Shown here: in pieces, positions 22,891 through 34,835 of the stretch
Layout: each line of letters starts with the position of its first letter
Position numbering within the stretch: the stretch's first letter is position 1
Assembly: GCA_039090855.1 (NCBI GenBank)
Contig: CM077012.1
Coordinates: 141,952,541-142,016,540 of the forward strand
Direction of reading: 5' to 3'
DNA: 64,000 bases
Source: Macrothele yani
Taxonomy: Eukaryota; Arthropoda; Arachnida; Araneae; Macrothelidae
Notes under the pieces: generated by a model
What the model was told of the DNA's origin: nothing
Seen by the model: only the letters and a program-made list of their open reading frames with translations
Databases searched by the model: none
Position numbers and translations under genes: made by a program

Positions 22891-23023
22891 CTACTAAAAT
22901 TTCTTCCCCTGTTTTATTATTAATTCCACAGTCAGATGTACGTCGCTATTGCAGACCTTTCTTCTCAGCTCAGTTCTGTCTTGCATCACCCACATTCTTT
23001 AAATTCTGCTCAAATATCCCGGC

Positions 23024-23235
23024 CGTCCATGTGGCGCAGTGGTCTAACCGCTGGCTTCTTCTGACTATTCGTCCGAGATGGGTCTGAGTTCGAATCCTGT
23101 GAGGCATGGACGCTGTATTTGTCTTACGACATTAGCTTTCTCCTTTCCCTAGAACCAGCTGCCTTAAATTAGGGACGGGCGACTACTTATAGCCCACTGA
23201 GTTGCTTACGGTGGTCGTTAAACCCCGAACAAGAA
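23024..23235 (+). repeat. SINE-I
   Basis: A-box gtggcgcagtggtctaac, B-box gagttcgaatcctgtg, body and tail cggtggtcgttaaaccccg. Confidence 0.85.
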
Positions 23236-23239
23236 GAAA

Positions 23240-23880
23240 ACATATTCCGACTGTTTGAACGAGAATACTTAAAGAGATTCCGCCTTCTGCTTTGCTTTTC
23301 TGTTACTTTTATTATCGTACCTGTGTCTCTGTCTCACATGCTTATCTTCCAGAACGGCAATGGTTAGTAAATCAGATGGCATAAAGTACATAAATGTAAC
23401 TCAAACAAAAGATTACCTTATTTTGCGAATGTGGAAATTCGTTTTCCCGAAGTGCGAAAGCAAAGGGATATCTGTTGAGAAGGCAATTAAATGCTTGCTC
23501 ATTTTTGTGTAAACAATGTTTTATGGGAGTCGGTTTTGGTGCTATGATAAGAAGAGTACCTTTCTTTGTTGCCATCTCTCTTACCGAAAAACGTGAGAAC
23601 GAAGTTTTCTGCACCGTTCTTTTTTTTTTTCAGATTCAAAAAAAAAAGTCGGGAGCTGGAATCTGTCACATGGTCACCGGCTGATCGCAAGTGATTCTTT
23701 GAGAGCAAGGTTCTACGACAGAGGTCTCGTGGAGGCTTTTAACTCATGTTATGGAGAACAGGTAGCAGTTGACTATGCGACAGTGAACAGTGGTGTTCTG
23801 GGGAACAGACGCGGAATGTATAGAGAATCAACTGCTCATTTGTGACGAAAAATGAAATAAACAAAACAATAACGAAGTAA
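23240..23880. other. Spacer, nothing recognised
   Basis: Short frames on both strands at 23372-23708 overlap each other and a poly-T run; none has a known motif. Confidence 0.4.
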
Positions 23881-24310
23881 ATTTAACAATAACGAAGTAA
23901 ATTTCTCCGTCATTTTTGTCCACGCTGGGCATCGAACCCGGGTCCCCTCATCCAGAATAAGTCGCTTTCCCAACTGAGCTACGCGGACGTATGCTCTCGC
24001 TGCTATCTGCCTTTACTTCATGTGCGACCTGCGATGCAGGCACGTCACATCTCCCCTCCCTCCCCCCAAAGAGGACCGGGGGCATGGCCCACGGGTCAGC
24101 CGGGACCATGTCTCGCTGTAGGCAGTCATCCGCTGAAGAACGTACATTGGAGAAATCCCAGTCAATTTGGTGTGTGGAACGTAACATCACACACATTTAT
24201 TTTTCGAAGCGCTGAAGAAGGGATTTTCTTATTTTTCCTGTCTCGCGGTGTGGAATGAACATCACACCATTGCGAGAACTTTAACGGCCAGGTCATTCTT
24301 GAAGTTCGGG
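23881..24310 (-). repeat. SINE-III copy 1 with tRNA-like head
   Basis: On the minus strand 23989-23919 forms a near-cloverleaf: an acceptor stem gtccgcg/cgtggac with one wobble, D-arm tagctcagttggg and T-arm ccgggttcgatgcccag. The D stem and anticodon arm are imperfect, so it is a tRNA-derived SINE head, not a tRNA gene. The body (tcctgcgatgcaggcacgtc type) is shared with copy 2. Confidence 0.65.
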
Positions 24311-24500
24311 AGCCAATATAACGAAGTAAATTTCTCCGTCATTTTTGTCCACGCCGGGCATTTAACCCGGGTCCCCTCATTCCGGAATAAGTCGCTCTCC
24401 CAACTGAGCTAAGCTGCTATGTGCCTTTATCTCATGTGCGTCCTGCGATGCAGGCACGTCACAGTGGAGAAAGCCTACGGTAGTGACACTAGACGTTCTC
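24311..24500 (-). repeat. SINE-III copy 2, partial
   Basis: It repeats aacgaagtaaatttctccgt, the B-box region (gccgggcatttaacccggg) and gcgatgcaggcacgtcaca of copy 1. The A-box end is shortened. Confidence 0.65.
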
Positions 24501-25073
24501 GGCGGAAGGTATAGTTCATCTTTTCGTATCTCTGAAGCACTCGACACAAACAGAATTTGCATCTGCTTACTCTAATTCACATGTTAAGCGAAATTATGCC
24601 ATGGTCCTTTCTTTTCAAGTTCTATTAACATGAATAAATTATCCTTTTATCTACACACAGATTTAACACGCTCTACTAAATATCAGTGTAGCACTGTTTT
24701 CTTAATAGCTCTCTGACTCAACCGACCAGGTCTTATCGCGTGTGTGTGGTCTCACGAAATTGAATTGAGACAGAGCTGCGTAACAAAAATATTTATTTTC
24801 AGTATGAGAGAACAAATACCATAATTACATTAATGATGGTTTTTGTACTGTTTGTTGGTTAAATATGTCACTACTTAATCATTATCTTCGTACCATCAAT
24901 GCCTTGTTCTCGTATCGCTGGAAATATTTACTGTTAAACCTCGGATAGCTAGTTCATAAACAATTCTTAATTACACACTGAGCTAAATTAGGCAACCTAA
25001 CAGCCAGAAGATAGAAGTCCTGAAAACACTTACAAGCAAATGCAAATGGTCTTTATTGTCGAAACTCCATAGC
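24501..25073. other. Spacer, nothing recognised
   Basis: AT-rich, with no motif or repeat that I can place. Confidence 0.4.
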
Positions 25074-25169
25074 ACTGACGTGTACATGTTTGACAAGCGA
25101 AGAACATACAGTATAATGTCTGCCTGGAACCTCAAAATTGTATGGAACTTCGCAACCAAGAGGACTACA

Positions 25170-25282
25170 TATTGTTCTTTTCCTCCTGCTGAATTCAATA
25201 TTGTTCTTTTCCTCATGCTGAATTCAATATTGTTCTTTTCCTCATGCTGAATTCAATATTGTTCTTTTCCTTCTGCTGAGAT
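25170..25282. repeat. 29-bp minisatellite, about 3.9 copies
   Basis: The unit attgttcttttcctcatgct plus gaattcaat is repeated nearly exactly; the outer copies differ by one or two bases. Confidence 0.9.
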
Positions 25283-25685
25283 TCAGAACGTATCACAAAT
25301 GATCTCATCCATACAATTGAGAATACTGAACCTATATCAAATTAGGTTCCACGTGTTTATATCTAATTCACTAATTACAACAAATAGCTACAGTAATCTG
25401 TCAACAGTATGCCACATCACACCACACCTCACTTTGTCTACTAGCTCCAGATATATATCATAATATATATCATTATGGGATGTAAGGTCAGGTGATGCAT
25501 AACATCACAGCCTCTCCTTGACAAATGTCAACCCCGCCTTCTCGTGGTACATCCTGTTCCCACTAAAGGGGCTCTGGCGACCGCCAATAGCGGTATAACT
25601 ATACCATCGGGATTAGAGGAAATGCTATCCCACACTCTCCAACCCGCTTGGCCAGCGTGGTAAGTTATGGCCAAACCCCTCCAAA

Positions 25686-26441
25686 ATGACACCACAACTT
25701 AAATCTTGGCCCTCAGTCTCCGGCAGCTGGAATGTACCTGGCCAAGGCAGCGGCCAGTGCGACATGAAGGCAGAGGGTGCTAAGAATCCCCGGAGAACCA
25801 GATTAGGCTGCCATCTGATGCTGACCTTGGCTACGTATAATGGACGCTCCCTATCTTCTGATTCAAGGCTTCTTGAATTGGAAGAGGAACTACAAAGGAC
25901 CCAGTGGGACATCTTCGGGCTAAGTGAGGTAAGGAGAAAAGGAGAAGATCTCATTGAACTGAAAAGAAGACATCTCTTCTACTATCGTGGGACTGATACT
26001 GGCAGAACTAGTGGTGTTGGATTTATAATAAACAAGAAACTGAAGGATAAAGTTGTAGAAGTTGAAAGTTCCTCTGACAGAGCTGCACGACTCGTTATCC
26101 AACTCTCGAGAAGATACCAGGCTCAGATTATTCAAACTTATGCACCCACCACAAGTCATCCTGAAGAAGAAATTGAAGAATTTTATGAGGAAATTCGTCA
26201 TCTAAATAATAAAGGTAAGCAGCACTTGAAGATAATTATGGGAGATTTCAATGCAAAAATAGGGCAACGGCAACAGAATGAAACTTCAGTAGGTAAATTC
26301 GGTCACGGCAACAGCAACCAGCGTGGAAATACTCTCGTAGAGTTTGCAGAGGCAGAGGGGTTTTTCATCTTGAACTCCTTTTTTCAAGAAAAAGCCACAC
26401 AGGAAATGGACATGGAGACATCCAAATGGGACGACAAGTGA
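25686..26441 (+). pseudogene. RTE endonuclease domain
   Basis: An apurinic-type endonuclease that nicks the target for target-primed reverse transcription. Motifs in order are NGRSL, a catalytic Glu in LSEVRR, SGVGFIINK, QTYAPT and MGDFNAKIG. The frame ends at 26441 because one base is inserted in the A-rich run near 26390. The next frame immediately carries RKWTWRHPNGT, and then SDHRLVRCKM at 26517-26546, the last endonuclease motif. The start is uncertain: the Met at 25686 is the first in frame, though family proteins often start further along. Otherwise all catalytic residues are present. Confidence 0.85.
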
Positions 26442-28649
26442 AATTGATTTTATTATGTGTAACAAAAAATTCGTCATAGAAGACTGCAGTGTGCTAAACA
26501 AGTTCAACACAGGTAGTGACCATAGATTGGTCAGATGTAAGATGCACCTCAACACTAAACTCGAACGTAGCAAGCTCATAAGACAAACAAAATGTATTGA
26601 CATAACCAACCTTAAAAAACACCATAATACCTTCAAGTTGGAACTGAAGAACAGATTCTCTTCTTTAAAAGGCCTAACATCGGAAGAAGTGGATATTTCT
26701 GAAGTTAACAGAAAATTAACCAAAGCTCTTATGGAAACAGCAACAAAATTAGCTGGGTCTAAGAACAAGTTGCATGTGAACAAATTTTCAGGAAAAACCA
26801 AAATGTTGATGCAAAAAAAGAAGAGAGATGAGGACAACTAAAGAAGATGTGACTTCCAAAGTGGAATATATAGAGATATGCAAGACAGTACGAAAAAGTA
26901 TCACTGAAGACTTAAAGAAATTCAACTGTGAACTAGTAAGGAAAGCAATTGAAAACAACCAAAGCCTAAAGATAGCAAAGGGACATCTCAGTAAGGGGAA
27001 AAAACAGATTATGGCACTGAGAAAAGAAGATGGTTCTGCAACAAGAAATAGAGGCGAAAGTTTGACAAGAGTGAAAGATTTCTACTCCAAATTATATGAA
27101 AGGGATGATACATGTACTCCAGACATCATGAAAGGTACCAGTACCAGAGTTCTTCCAGTCCTTCCAGCAGAAGTTGCACATGCAATCAAGAACATGAAGC
27201 GGGGAAAAGCTCCAGGAGAAGATGGAATTACTGTAGACATCATACAAGAAGCAAGTGGAGAAATCGAAACAGTACTCGCCCAAATTTTCACTCGATGCCT
27301 TAATGAAGGGAAAATTCCTGAGGATTGGAACAACGCTACAATGATCTTGCTACATAAAAAAGGTGACATTGAGGATCTCAGACACTACAGACCTATCAGC
27401 CTCCTATCAGTGGTTTATAAAATCTTCACTAAAGTTCTTTCACACCGCTTAAAGGTGACACTGGACATGGCTCAACCGAGAGAACAAGCTGGATTCAGGA
27501 GTGGCTACAGCACAATAGATCATATCCACGTACTGAGAGAACTAATTGAAAGAGCGAGGGAATATGAACTTCCATTGTGCATGGCTTTTATCGATTATGA
27601 AAAAGCTTTTGATTCGGTGAAACCATCAGCAGTTACAATGGCTCTGAAATCCTGCGGTATTGAAGATGCGTACATTAATATTATTAATAACATCTATGAA
27701 AATGCAAGTGCAAAGATTCGGCTGTTTGAAAATACAACACACATAAAAATTGGAAAAGGAGTGAGACAAGGTGACACCATATCTCCGAAGTTCTTTAATG
27801 CCACATTGGAAAATGTCTTTCAATCACTGAACTGGGAAAACAAAGGGATAAAGATTAATGGAGATTATCTAACCCACCTTCGTTTTGCTGATGACATAGT
27901 CATTTTTGCAACTACCCCATCACAGCTGCAGAGTATGATCCAAGAACTTGCTGACAAGAGTAAAGAAGTGGGATTAAAAATGAACTTTCAGAAGACAAAA
28001 GTGATGTTCAATGCTTTTACAAGAAATGAAGATTTATCGATTGATGGAGAAAAGCTGGAGATAACAGACACGTACATTTATCTTGGACAGCAGATATCAA
28101 GTGAGGGTCACATTGATGAAGAAATTAATCGGCGTATAAAACTTGCGTGGAGAGCTTTTGGAAGAAACAGCGTAATTTTCAAGAGCAGTATGCCATTATG
28201 TCTTAAAACAAAAGTGTTTGATAAATGCATCCTTCCAGTGCTTACGTATGGTGCAGAGACGTGGACCTTAACAAAAAAAAAGACATACAAAGGCTGCAGA
28301 CAACTCAAAAAGCATGGAGAGGTGCATGCTTGGTGTAACCAGGAGAGATAAGAAGAGGAACTCGTGGATCCGAAAAATGACAAGAGTGGAAGACATCATG
28401 ATCAGAGTTAAATCCCTGAAATGGCAATGGGCTGGACATACTGCCAGAAGAACAGACCATCGATGGACAGCCGAAATTTTAGATTGGATTCCAAGGGACA
28501 GGAAAAGACCCAGAAGAAGACCACATGGAAGATGGGTGGATGAAATTCGAAAGTATGCCAGAGTGACATGGAGGAGACTGGCACAAGACAGACCGTTGTG
28601 GAGGAAACTTGGGGAGACCTTCGTCCAGCAGTGGATTGATAATGGTTGA
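26442..28649 (+). pseudogene. RTE endonuclease end, linker, reverse transcriptase, C-terminus
   Basis: Linker 26455-26841 ends where the A-run after Met-Gln has seven As, against six in copies a and f. The RT frame 26828-28351 is then open for 507 codons: GKAPGEDGITVDI, NATMILLHKKGD, YRPISLLSVVYKIF, QAGFRSGYSTID, FIDYEKAFDS, GVRQGDTISPK and RFADDIVIF with FADD. Near 28270 an A-run expansion, and near 28305 the caaaaagcatgg deletion, shift into the tail frame 28314-28649, ending QQWIDNG. Apart from these indels the copy looks young. Confidence 0.88.
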
Positions 28650-28716
28650 CAATGATGATGATGATGATATATCATTATATGTTCTTCGCTTGTCAAACAT
28701 GTACATTACACGTCAT

Positions 28717-29120
28717 TCACTCTTGTCCTCAAGGCTGCTGCCAACATAACATTCAGTGAGTGAAAAAATATAACGTTGAGGTAGAAACGCTAAAAGAGAA
28801 CGATCTCAAAATTTACATAGAGAAAGTCAACTGAAAATCTATATATTAATTCCATAAGGTTTTTTACTGTGAGTCATATTTTGAGAGAACGGCTGAACGT
28901 AAAGATATGGTTGAGGTATCAAAATAAAAGTCTTACCATGTAGATGTGCCAGTCGAAGAGAAAAATGAGATTGGGGCAACGGTTCGGGTGTTGTAGGGCT
29001 TCAAAGCTCTCATGTGAAGTCTATGGGAGAAGCGTGCGGTTGACATTCGATCGCCTGCGGTTGACTCACACGCTGTTGAAGGCGGCAGCATGGAGGGACT
29101 GAGATAGTCCAAGCAGCGCT
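28717..29120. repeat. Dispersed repeat, first copy
   Basis: The stretch 28838-29040 (ctgtgag, gagaacggctgaacgta, cccatgtgaagtctatggg-type text) recurs at 30531-30690. A SINE and a mariner lie between the two copies. Confidence 0.55.
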
Positions 29121-29132
29121 AGCACGCATTTG

Positions 29133-29357
29133 TTTTTTTGTTTTTTTTGTTTGGAGGTTTAACGACCACCGTGAGCAACTCAATGGGCTATAAGCAGTCG
29201 CCCGTCCCTAATTTAGGGTCACTGGTTCCAGGGAAGGGAGAGAGCCAGTGCCGTAAGACAAACACAACATCCATGCCTGACCGGGATTCGAACCCGGACC
29301 CCTTACGGACGAATGATCAGAGGCCAGCGCCTTAGACCACTGCGCCACCGGGGCGGC
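29133..29357 (-). repeat. SINE-I with 12-bp target duplication
   Basis: Full minus-strand SINE: poly-T at the left, B-box complement gggattcgaacccgg, head caccggggcggc. It is flanked by agcacgcatttg at 29121-29132 and 29358-29369, exact. Confidence 0.93.
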
Positions 29358-29587
29358 AGCACGCATTTGTATCAAAGTTCTTCTCATCGGAACAGCGAAC
29401 ACTCTTGAAGACCTGTTTGCGTTATGCCGTTGGACTGTGTGATGTATATATACAATTTAATATTCATTCGATCCAGTTTATTCACGTAGGTACGACGTTC
29501 TCCGTTTTCTAAAGATGTAAATAAACATTTCGTTACCATTGTTAGTGAAAATATTTAGAATGTACTTATTGAGTTGCGCCATCTATA

Positions 29588-30530
<943 letters not shown>

Positions 30531-30690
30531 TATATTCATTCTATAAGGTTTCTTACTGTGAGACCTATTTTGAGAAAACGGCTGAACGTACAAATATGGT
30601 TCAGGTACCAAAATAGAGCAACAGTTCGGGCGTGGCGGGGCGGCAAATTTCCCATGTGAAGTCTATGGGAGAAACGTACGGCCCTTATTT
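30531..30690. repeat. Dispersed repeat, second copy
   Basis: It shares aacggctgaacgta, caggtaccaaaata and tgtgaagtctatgggagaa with 28838-29040. Confidence 0.65.
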
Positions 30691-31070
30691 ACATCAGGCG
30701 CTCAGTTCAGTGTCCGACTTGGTGTGTGCATGGTGTTCTATGATCAGTCCCAAAGTAAGTAAATACTTTATGCATACCTACCTTAAAAGAATGTCTCTCC
30801 CACAGAAAAAAAACTGACATATCAAACCAGTCTTATTGGAAGGCGTGAGCGATCAATGGGTCGCAACTATATGGCTCACACAAAAGAGAATGAAGAGTAT
30901 TCGCAATGCGAATCTCATTCCAACAACTCTTACAAACACAGTTGTGACTGAAGATGAGAGTGAAATAGTGCGCTATCCAGTTAAATCTTTGCCCACGATC
31001 GACATGAGTGAACTTCCGCATCACATTCTACGTCTGAAAAGGTGCAGTCGTGATGCTCATCACGAAGCTG
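30691..31070. other. Spacer, nothing recognised
   Basis: A chance frame at 30836-31096 runs into the SINE head and has no known motif. Confidence 0.4.
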
Positions 31071-31811
31071 GCCACCCCGGTGGCGCAGTGGTCTAAGCGC
31101 TGGCTTCAGGGCAGTAGCCAGGGGAGGACCCGGCCGGGTTGATCCCGACCTGTGTTTACTCTTGCCCGTCCCAGCGACTCGCACAACAGTATGGTGCCCG
31201 ACCTTTTTTACAGATCAGATCATATGTAGAGGATTTTAGGAAGGGAGTGTCTACCCCAGGTCTTAAACAACCCTTAGAAATAGGAAGCTAGGAGATTTGG
31301 GCTAGAGTGCCCGATAGAAAAGTGACAAGGAAGCGAGGTAGAAAGGGGGAGAAAAGCTCCCTTATTTATTACCGAGAGGCCAGTACCCGGGGCCCGACGG
31401 CATAACCTGCCCATCCGACGCACGGCGGATATTAAGTGGTTTGAGCGTTCGCACCTTGCTGGGATCGAACCCTAGGTCTTCTCCGTGGCAGTCATTAACG
31501 TTGACCACTAGGCCATACGCGGCCCGCTCTTTTACATTTTTTGCCCGACCGACTTTATATCCTTCGCCCGATCTTATTCATCGGCCGCCCCTCCCAACTT
31601 GCTGGTCTGTTTACGGACCTGGCTGGCTTATGATCATTCGTTCGTGAAGAGTCCGATTTCAAATACCGGTGACGCATGAATGTTGTGTTTATCTTACGGC
31701 ACTGGCTCTCTCCTTTCCCTGGAACCAGTGATCCTAAATTAGGGACGGGCGACTTCTGATAGCCCATTGAGTTGCTCACGGTGGTCGTTCAACCTCCAAT
31801 CAAAAAAAAAA
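31071..31811 (+). repeat. SINE-I split by a hAT-type MITE
   Basis: The head (ccggtggcgcagtggtctaa) runs to 31106. The SINE resumes at 31622 with gctggcttatgatcattcg and ends in an A-run at 31811. The 8-base join gctggctt is present on both sides of the insert. Confidence 0.88.
31107..31621. mobile_element. Non-autonomous hAT-type element with tRNA-like segment
   Basis: It begins cagggcagtagccagggga and ends with cctg after tcccaacttgctggtctg. The target duplication is 8 bp, gctggctt at 31099-31106 and 31622-31629, the size hAT transposases make. At 31530-31450 on the minus strand it holds a tRNA-like stretch with tatggcctagtggtcaacg (A-box) and gggttcgatcccagc (B-box). It contains no transposase. 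Confidence 0.75.
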
Positions 31812-31839
31812 ACGTGAAAACATTTAGCAGAAATATATA

Positions 31840-33724
31840 TATCATCATTGTCAACCATTATCAATCCACTGCTGGACGAAGGTCTCCCCAAGTTTCCTCC
31901 ACAACGGTCTGTCTTGTGCCAGTCTCCTCCATGTCACTCTGGCATACTTTCGAATTTCATCCACCAACCTTCCATGTGGTCTTCTTCTGGGTCTTTTCCT
32001 GTCCCTTGGAATCCAATCTAAAATTTCGGCTGTCCATCGATGGTCTGTTCTTCTGGCAGTATGTCCAGCCCATTGCCATTTCAGGGATTTAACTCTGATC
32101 ATGATGTCTTCCACTCTTGTCATTTTTCGGATCCACGAGTTCCTCTTCTTATCTCTCCTGGTTACACCAAGCATGCACCTCTCCATGCTTTTTGAGTTGT
32201 CTGCAGCCTTTGTATGTCTCTTTTAGCTAAGGTCCACGTCTCTGCACCATACGTAAGCACTGGAAGGATGCATTGATCAAACACTTTTCTTTTAAGACAT
32301 AATGGCATATTGCTCTTGAAAATTATGCTGTTTCTTCCAAAAGCTCTCCAGGCAAGTTTTGTACGCCGATTAATTTCTTCACCAATGTGACCCTCACTTG
32401 ATATCTGCTGTCCAAGATAAATGTACGTGTCTGTTATCTCCAGCTTTTCTCCATCAATCGATAAATCTTCATTTCTTGTAAAAGCATTGAACATCACTTT
32501 TGTCTTCTGAAAGTTCATTTTTAATCCCACTTCTTTACTCTTGTCAGCAAGTTCTTGGATCATACTCTGCAGCTGTGATGGGGTAGTTGCAAAAATGACT
32601 ATGTCATCAGCAAAACGAAGGTGGGTTAGATAATCTCCATTAATCTTTATCCCTTTGTTTTCCCAGTTCAGTGATTGAAAGACATTTTCCAATGTGGCAT
32701 TAAAGAGCTTCGGAGATACGGTGTCACCTTGTCTCACTCCTTTTCCAATTTTTATGTGTGTTGTATTTTCAAACAGCCGAATCTTTGCACTTGCATTTTC
32801 ATAGATGTTATTAATAATATTAATGTATGCATCTTCAATACCGCAGGATTTCTGAGCCATTGCAACTGCTGATTGTTTCACCGAATCAAAGGCTTTTTCA
32901 TAATCGATAAAAGCCATGCACAATGGAAGTTCATATTCCCTCGCTCTTTCAATTAGTTCTCTCAGTACGTGGATATGATCTATTGTGCTGTAGCCACTCC
33001 TGAATCCAGCTTGTTCTCTCAGTTGAGCCATGTCCAGTGTCACCTTCAAGCGGTGTGAAAGAACTTTAGTGAAGATTTTATAAACCACTGATAGGAGGCT
33101 GATAGGTCTGTAGTTCCTGAGATCCTCAATGTCACCTTTTTAATGTAGCAAGATCATTGTAGAGTTGTTCCAATCCTCAGGAATTTTCCCTTCATTAAGG
33201 CATCGAGTGAAAATTTGGGCGAGTACTGTTTCGATTTCTCCACTTGCTTCTTGTATGATGTCTACAGTAATTCCATCTTCTCCTGGAGCTTTTCCCCGCT
33301 TCATGTTCTTGATTGCATGTGCAACTTCTGCTGGAAGGACTGGAAGAACTCTGGTACTGGTACCTTTCATGATGTCTGGAGTACATGTATCATCCCTTTC
33401 ATATAATTTGGAGTAGAAATCTTTCACTCTTGTCAAAATTTCGCCTCTATTTCTTGTTACAGAACCATCTTCTTTTCTCAGTGCCATAATCTGTTTTTTC
33501 CACTTACTGAGATGTCCCTTTGCTATCTTTAGGCTTTGGTTGTTTTCAATTGCTTTCCTTACTAGTTCACAGTTGAATTTCCTTACGTCTTCAGTGATAC
33601 TTTTTCGTACTCTCTTGCATAGCTCTATATATTCCACTTTGGAAGTCACATCTTCTTTAGTTGTCCTCATCACTCTTCTTTTTTGCATCAACATTTTGGT
33701 TTTTCCTGATAATTTGTTCACATC
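31840..33724 (-). mobile_element. RTE copy f inserted in U1, 5' truncated
   Basis: Minus-strand RT from VDKLSGKT-like text to the C-terminal tail and (gat)n-type end. Frames 33721-33140 and 33088-32162 contain all RT motifs including RFADDIVIF. The break at 33140 is one nonsense substitution (His followed by TAA in place of Lys). A second break, near 32190, is the same 1-nt deletion seen in copies a and e. It is absent from U2 and U3. Confidence 0.9.
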
Positions 33725-34104
33725 AGGAACATATATATATATGTGTGTGTATATATATTCATATCAATGAGACGTTCTTAAATTTAAGTGCGTAAATTTT
33801 TGAACGCTCCTTAGCAGTATTCAAAAGCCCACTCCTTTTTGGGCGATTATGAGTTGTATATATATTAGGCACAGGGGCGGATTTGCTCGACAAAAGCAGG
33901 CAGGAATTTTAGTCCTTTGGTCCTTTACAGGAACACACGTACCCACAGAACACCATCCCCTAAATTCCCTCACGAAAAAAGGTCTGGTAACGCCTGGATG
34001 AAATAGAACTGTTGAAAAATGCATTGTAAAACATCGTGAAAACATTTAGCAGAAATTTAAAGGTGAACAAATTTTAAAAATCCACTCATGATTGAATGTA
34101 GCAC

Positions 34105-34440
34105 ATCAAACCATATTCACTGATCGTCTACTGACATATCAAATCATGTTCACTGATCGTCTACTGACATATCAAACCATGTTCACTGATCGTCTACTGA
34201 CATAACAAACCATGTTAACTGATCGTCTACTGCGCAACGGTGTTCTCCTAGAAATAAAACAATACCGTTTTTTAACTGATCGTCTTCTCTATTTGATCAC
34301 TGATCGTCTACTGCGCAACGGTATTCTCCTAGAAAGAAAACAATACCGTTTTTTAACTGATCGTCTTCTCTATTTGATTACTGATCGTCTACTGCGCAAC
34401 GGTATTCTCCTAGAAAGAAAACAATACCGTTTTTTAAGTC
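34105..34440. repeat. 33-bp and 81-bp tandem repeats with hairpins (U1)
   Basis: About three to four copies of a 33-bp unit (tgatcgtctactgacatatc...) are followed by nearly three copies of an 81-bp unit. Each 81-bp unit has a 9-bp inverted repeat, aacggtatt/aataccgtt, around a 16-base loop. The reading frame across it is a by-product of the repeat length, which is a multiple of three. Confidence 0.9.
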
Positions 34441-34835
34441 TCTCCATTATTTTGACTCATGAACTACCGTTTTGATCCACGAATCCATACATGTAAATCG
34501 TTGTTTCTCATAACATGAATGTGGGTGGGATACGGATTTAGAAACACCTCAGCCAGAAAATGGCTTTGTGCTATCTGTCTCTTCGTGGACAAGGGTGTGG
34601 GGATGATGGACCATCAAAATTGTTACTAGTGCCTCCATCAAGATTACAAAAGGAGGGAAGGGCCTGCCAATGACCTTTTGGCTCCAAGTCCAGTGACCTA
34701 CGTTTAACCGTAGTTAGCTTGATTTGTTTATAACAGCGTAAAAATCTTTCAAATACGTGGATTCAATGTTAATAGACAATCTCGTCGTTCTTTGCACGTC
34801 TTTTTAAATTAATACTCAGCAACGAAAAAATTGTA

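Larger units (their letters stand above)
25477..28666 (+). mobile_element. Full-length RTE-type retrotransposon (copy e)
   Basis: A 3.19-kb element with exact 12-bp target duplications (atatatcattat at 25465-25476 and 28667-28678). It has a 5' leader of about 210 bp, an AP-type endonuclease, a linker, reverse transcriptase, a Trp/Arg-rich C-terminus and a (gat)n end. It is the only copy here with the endonuclease. Four small indels, mainly in A-rich runs, break the single long frame. Confidence 0.92.
25074..28716. mobile_element. Candidate MITE split by RTE insertion
   Basis: About 35 bp at 25074-25106 (gtacatgtttgacaagcgaa) recur as the complement at 28679-28716. With the RTE and one target duplication removed, the arms enclose about 390 bp, a size typical of a non-autonomous DNA element. 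No transposase lies inside. Confidence 0.45.

Noticed and set aside
23919..23991. Possible functional tRNA gene on the minus strand
   Set aside because: Acceptor and T-arms pair, but the D stem and anticodon arm do not, and the body recurs as a SINE.
22090..24330. The text agttcgggagccaatat at 22093 and 24304 as paired LTR ends
   Set aside because: The second site is part of a SINE-III copy and flanking similarity does not extend as an LTR would.
25686..25860. Start Met at 25686 as certain
   Set aside because: The first 40 residues do not look like the endonuclease; the true start may be further in.
34080..34440. Regular short repeats resembling a CRISPR array
   Set aside because: The 33-bp units are contiguous with no unique spacers, and the DNA is clearly eukaryotic.
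34212..34475. 87-codon open frame in U1
   Set aside because: It is an artefact of an 81-bp tandem repeat, whose length is a multiple of three; it is lost in U2 and U3.
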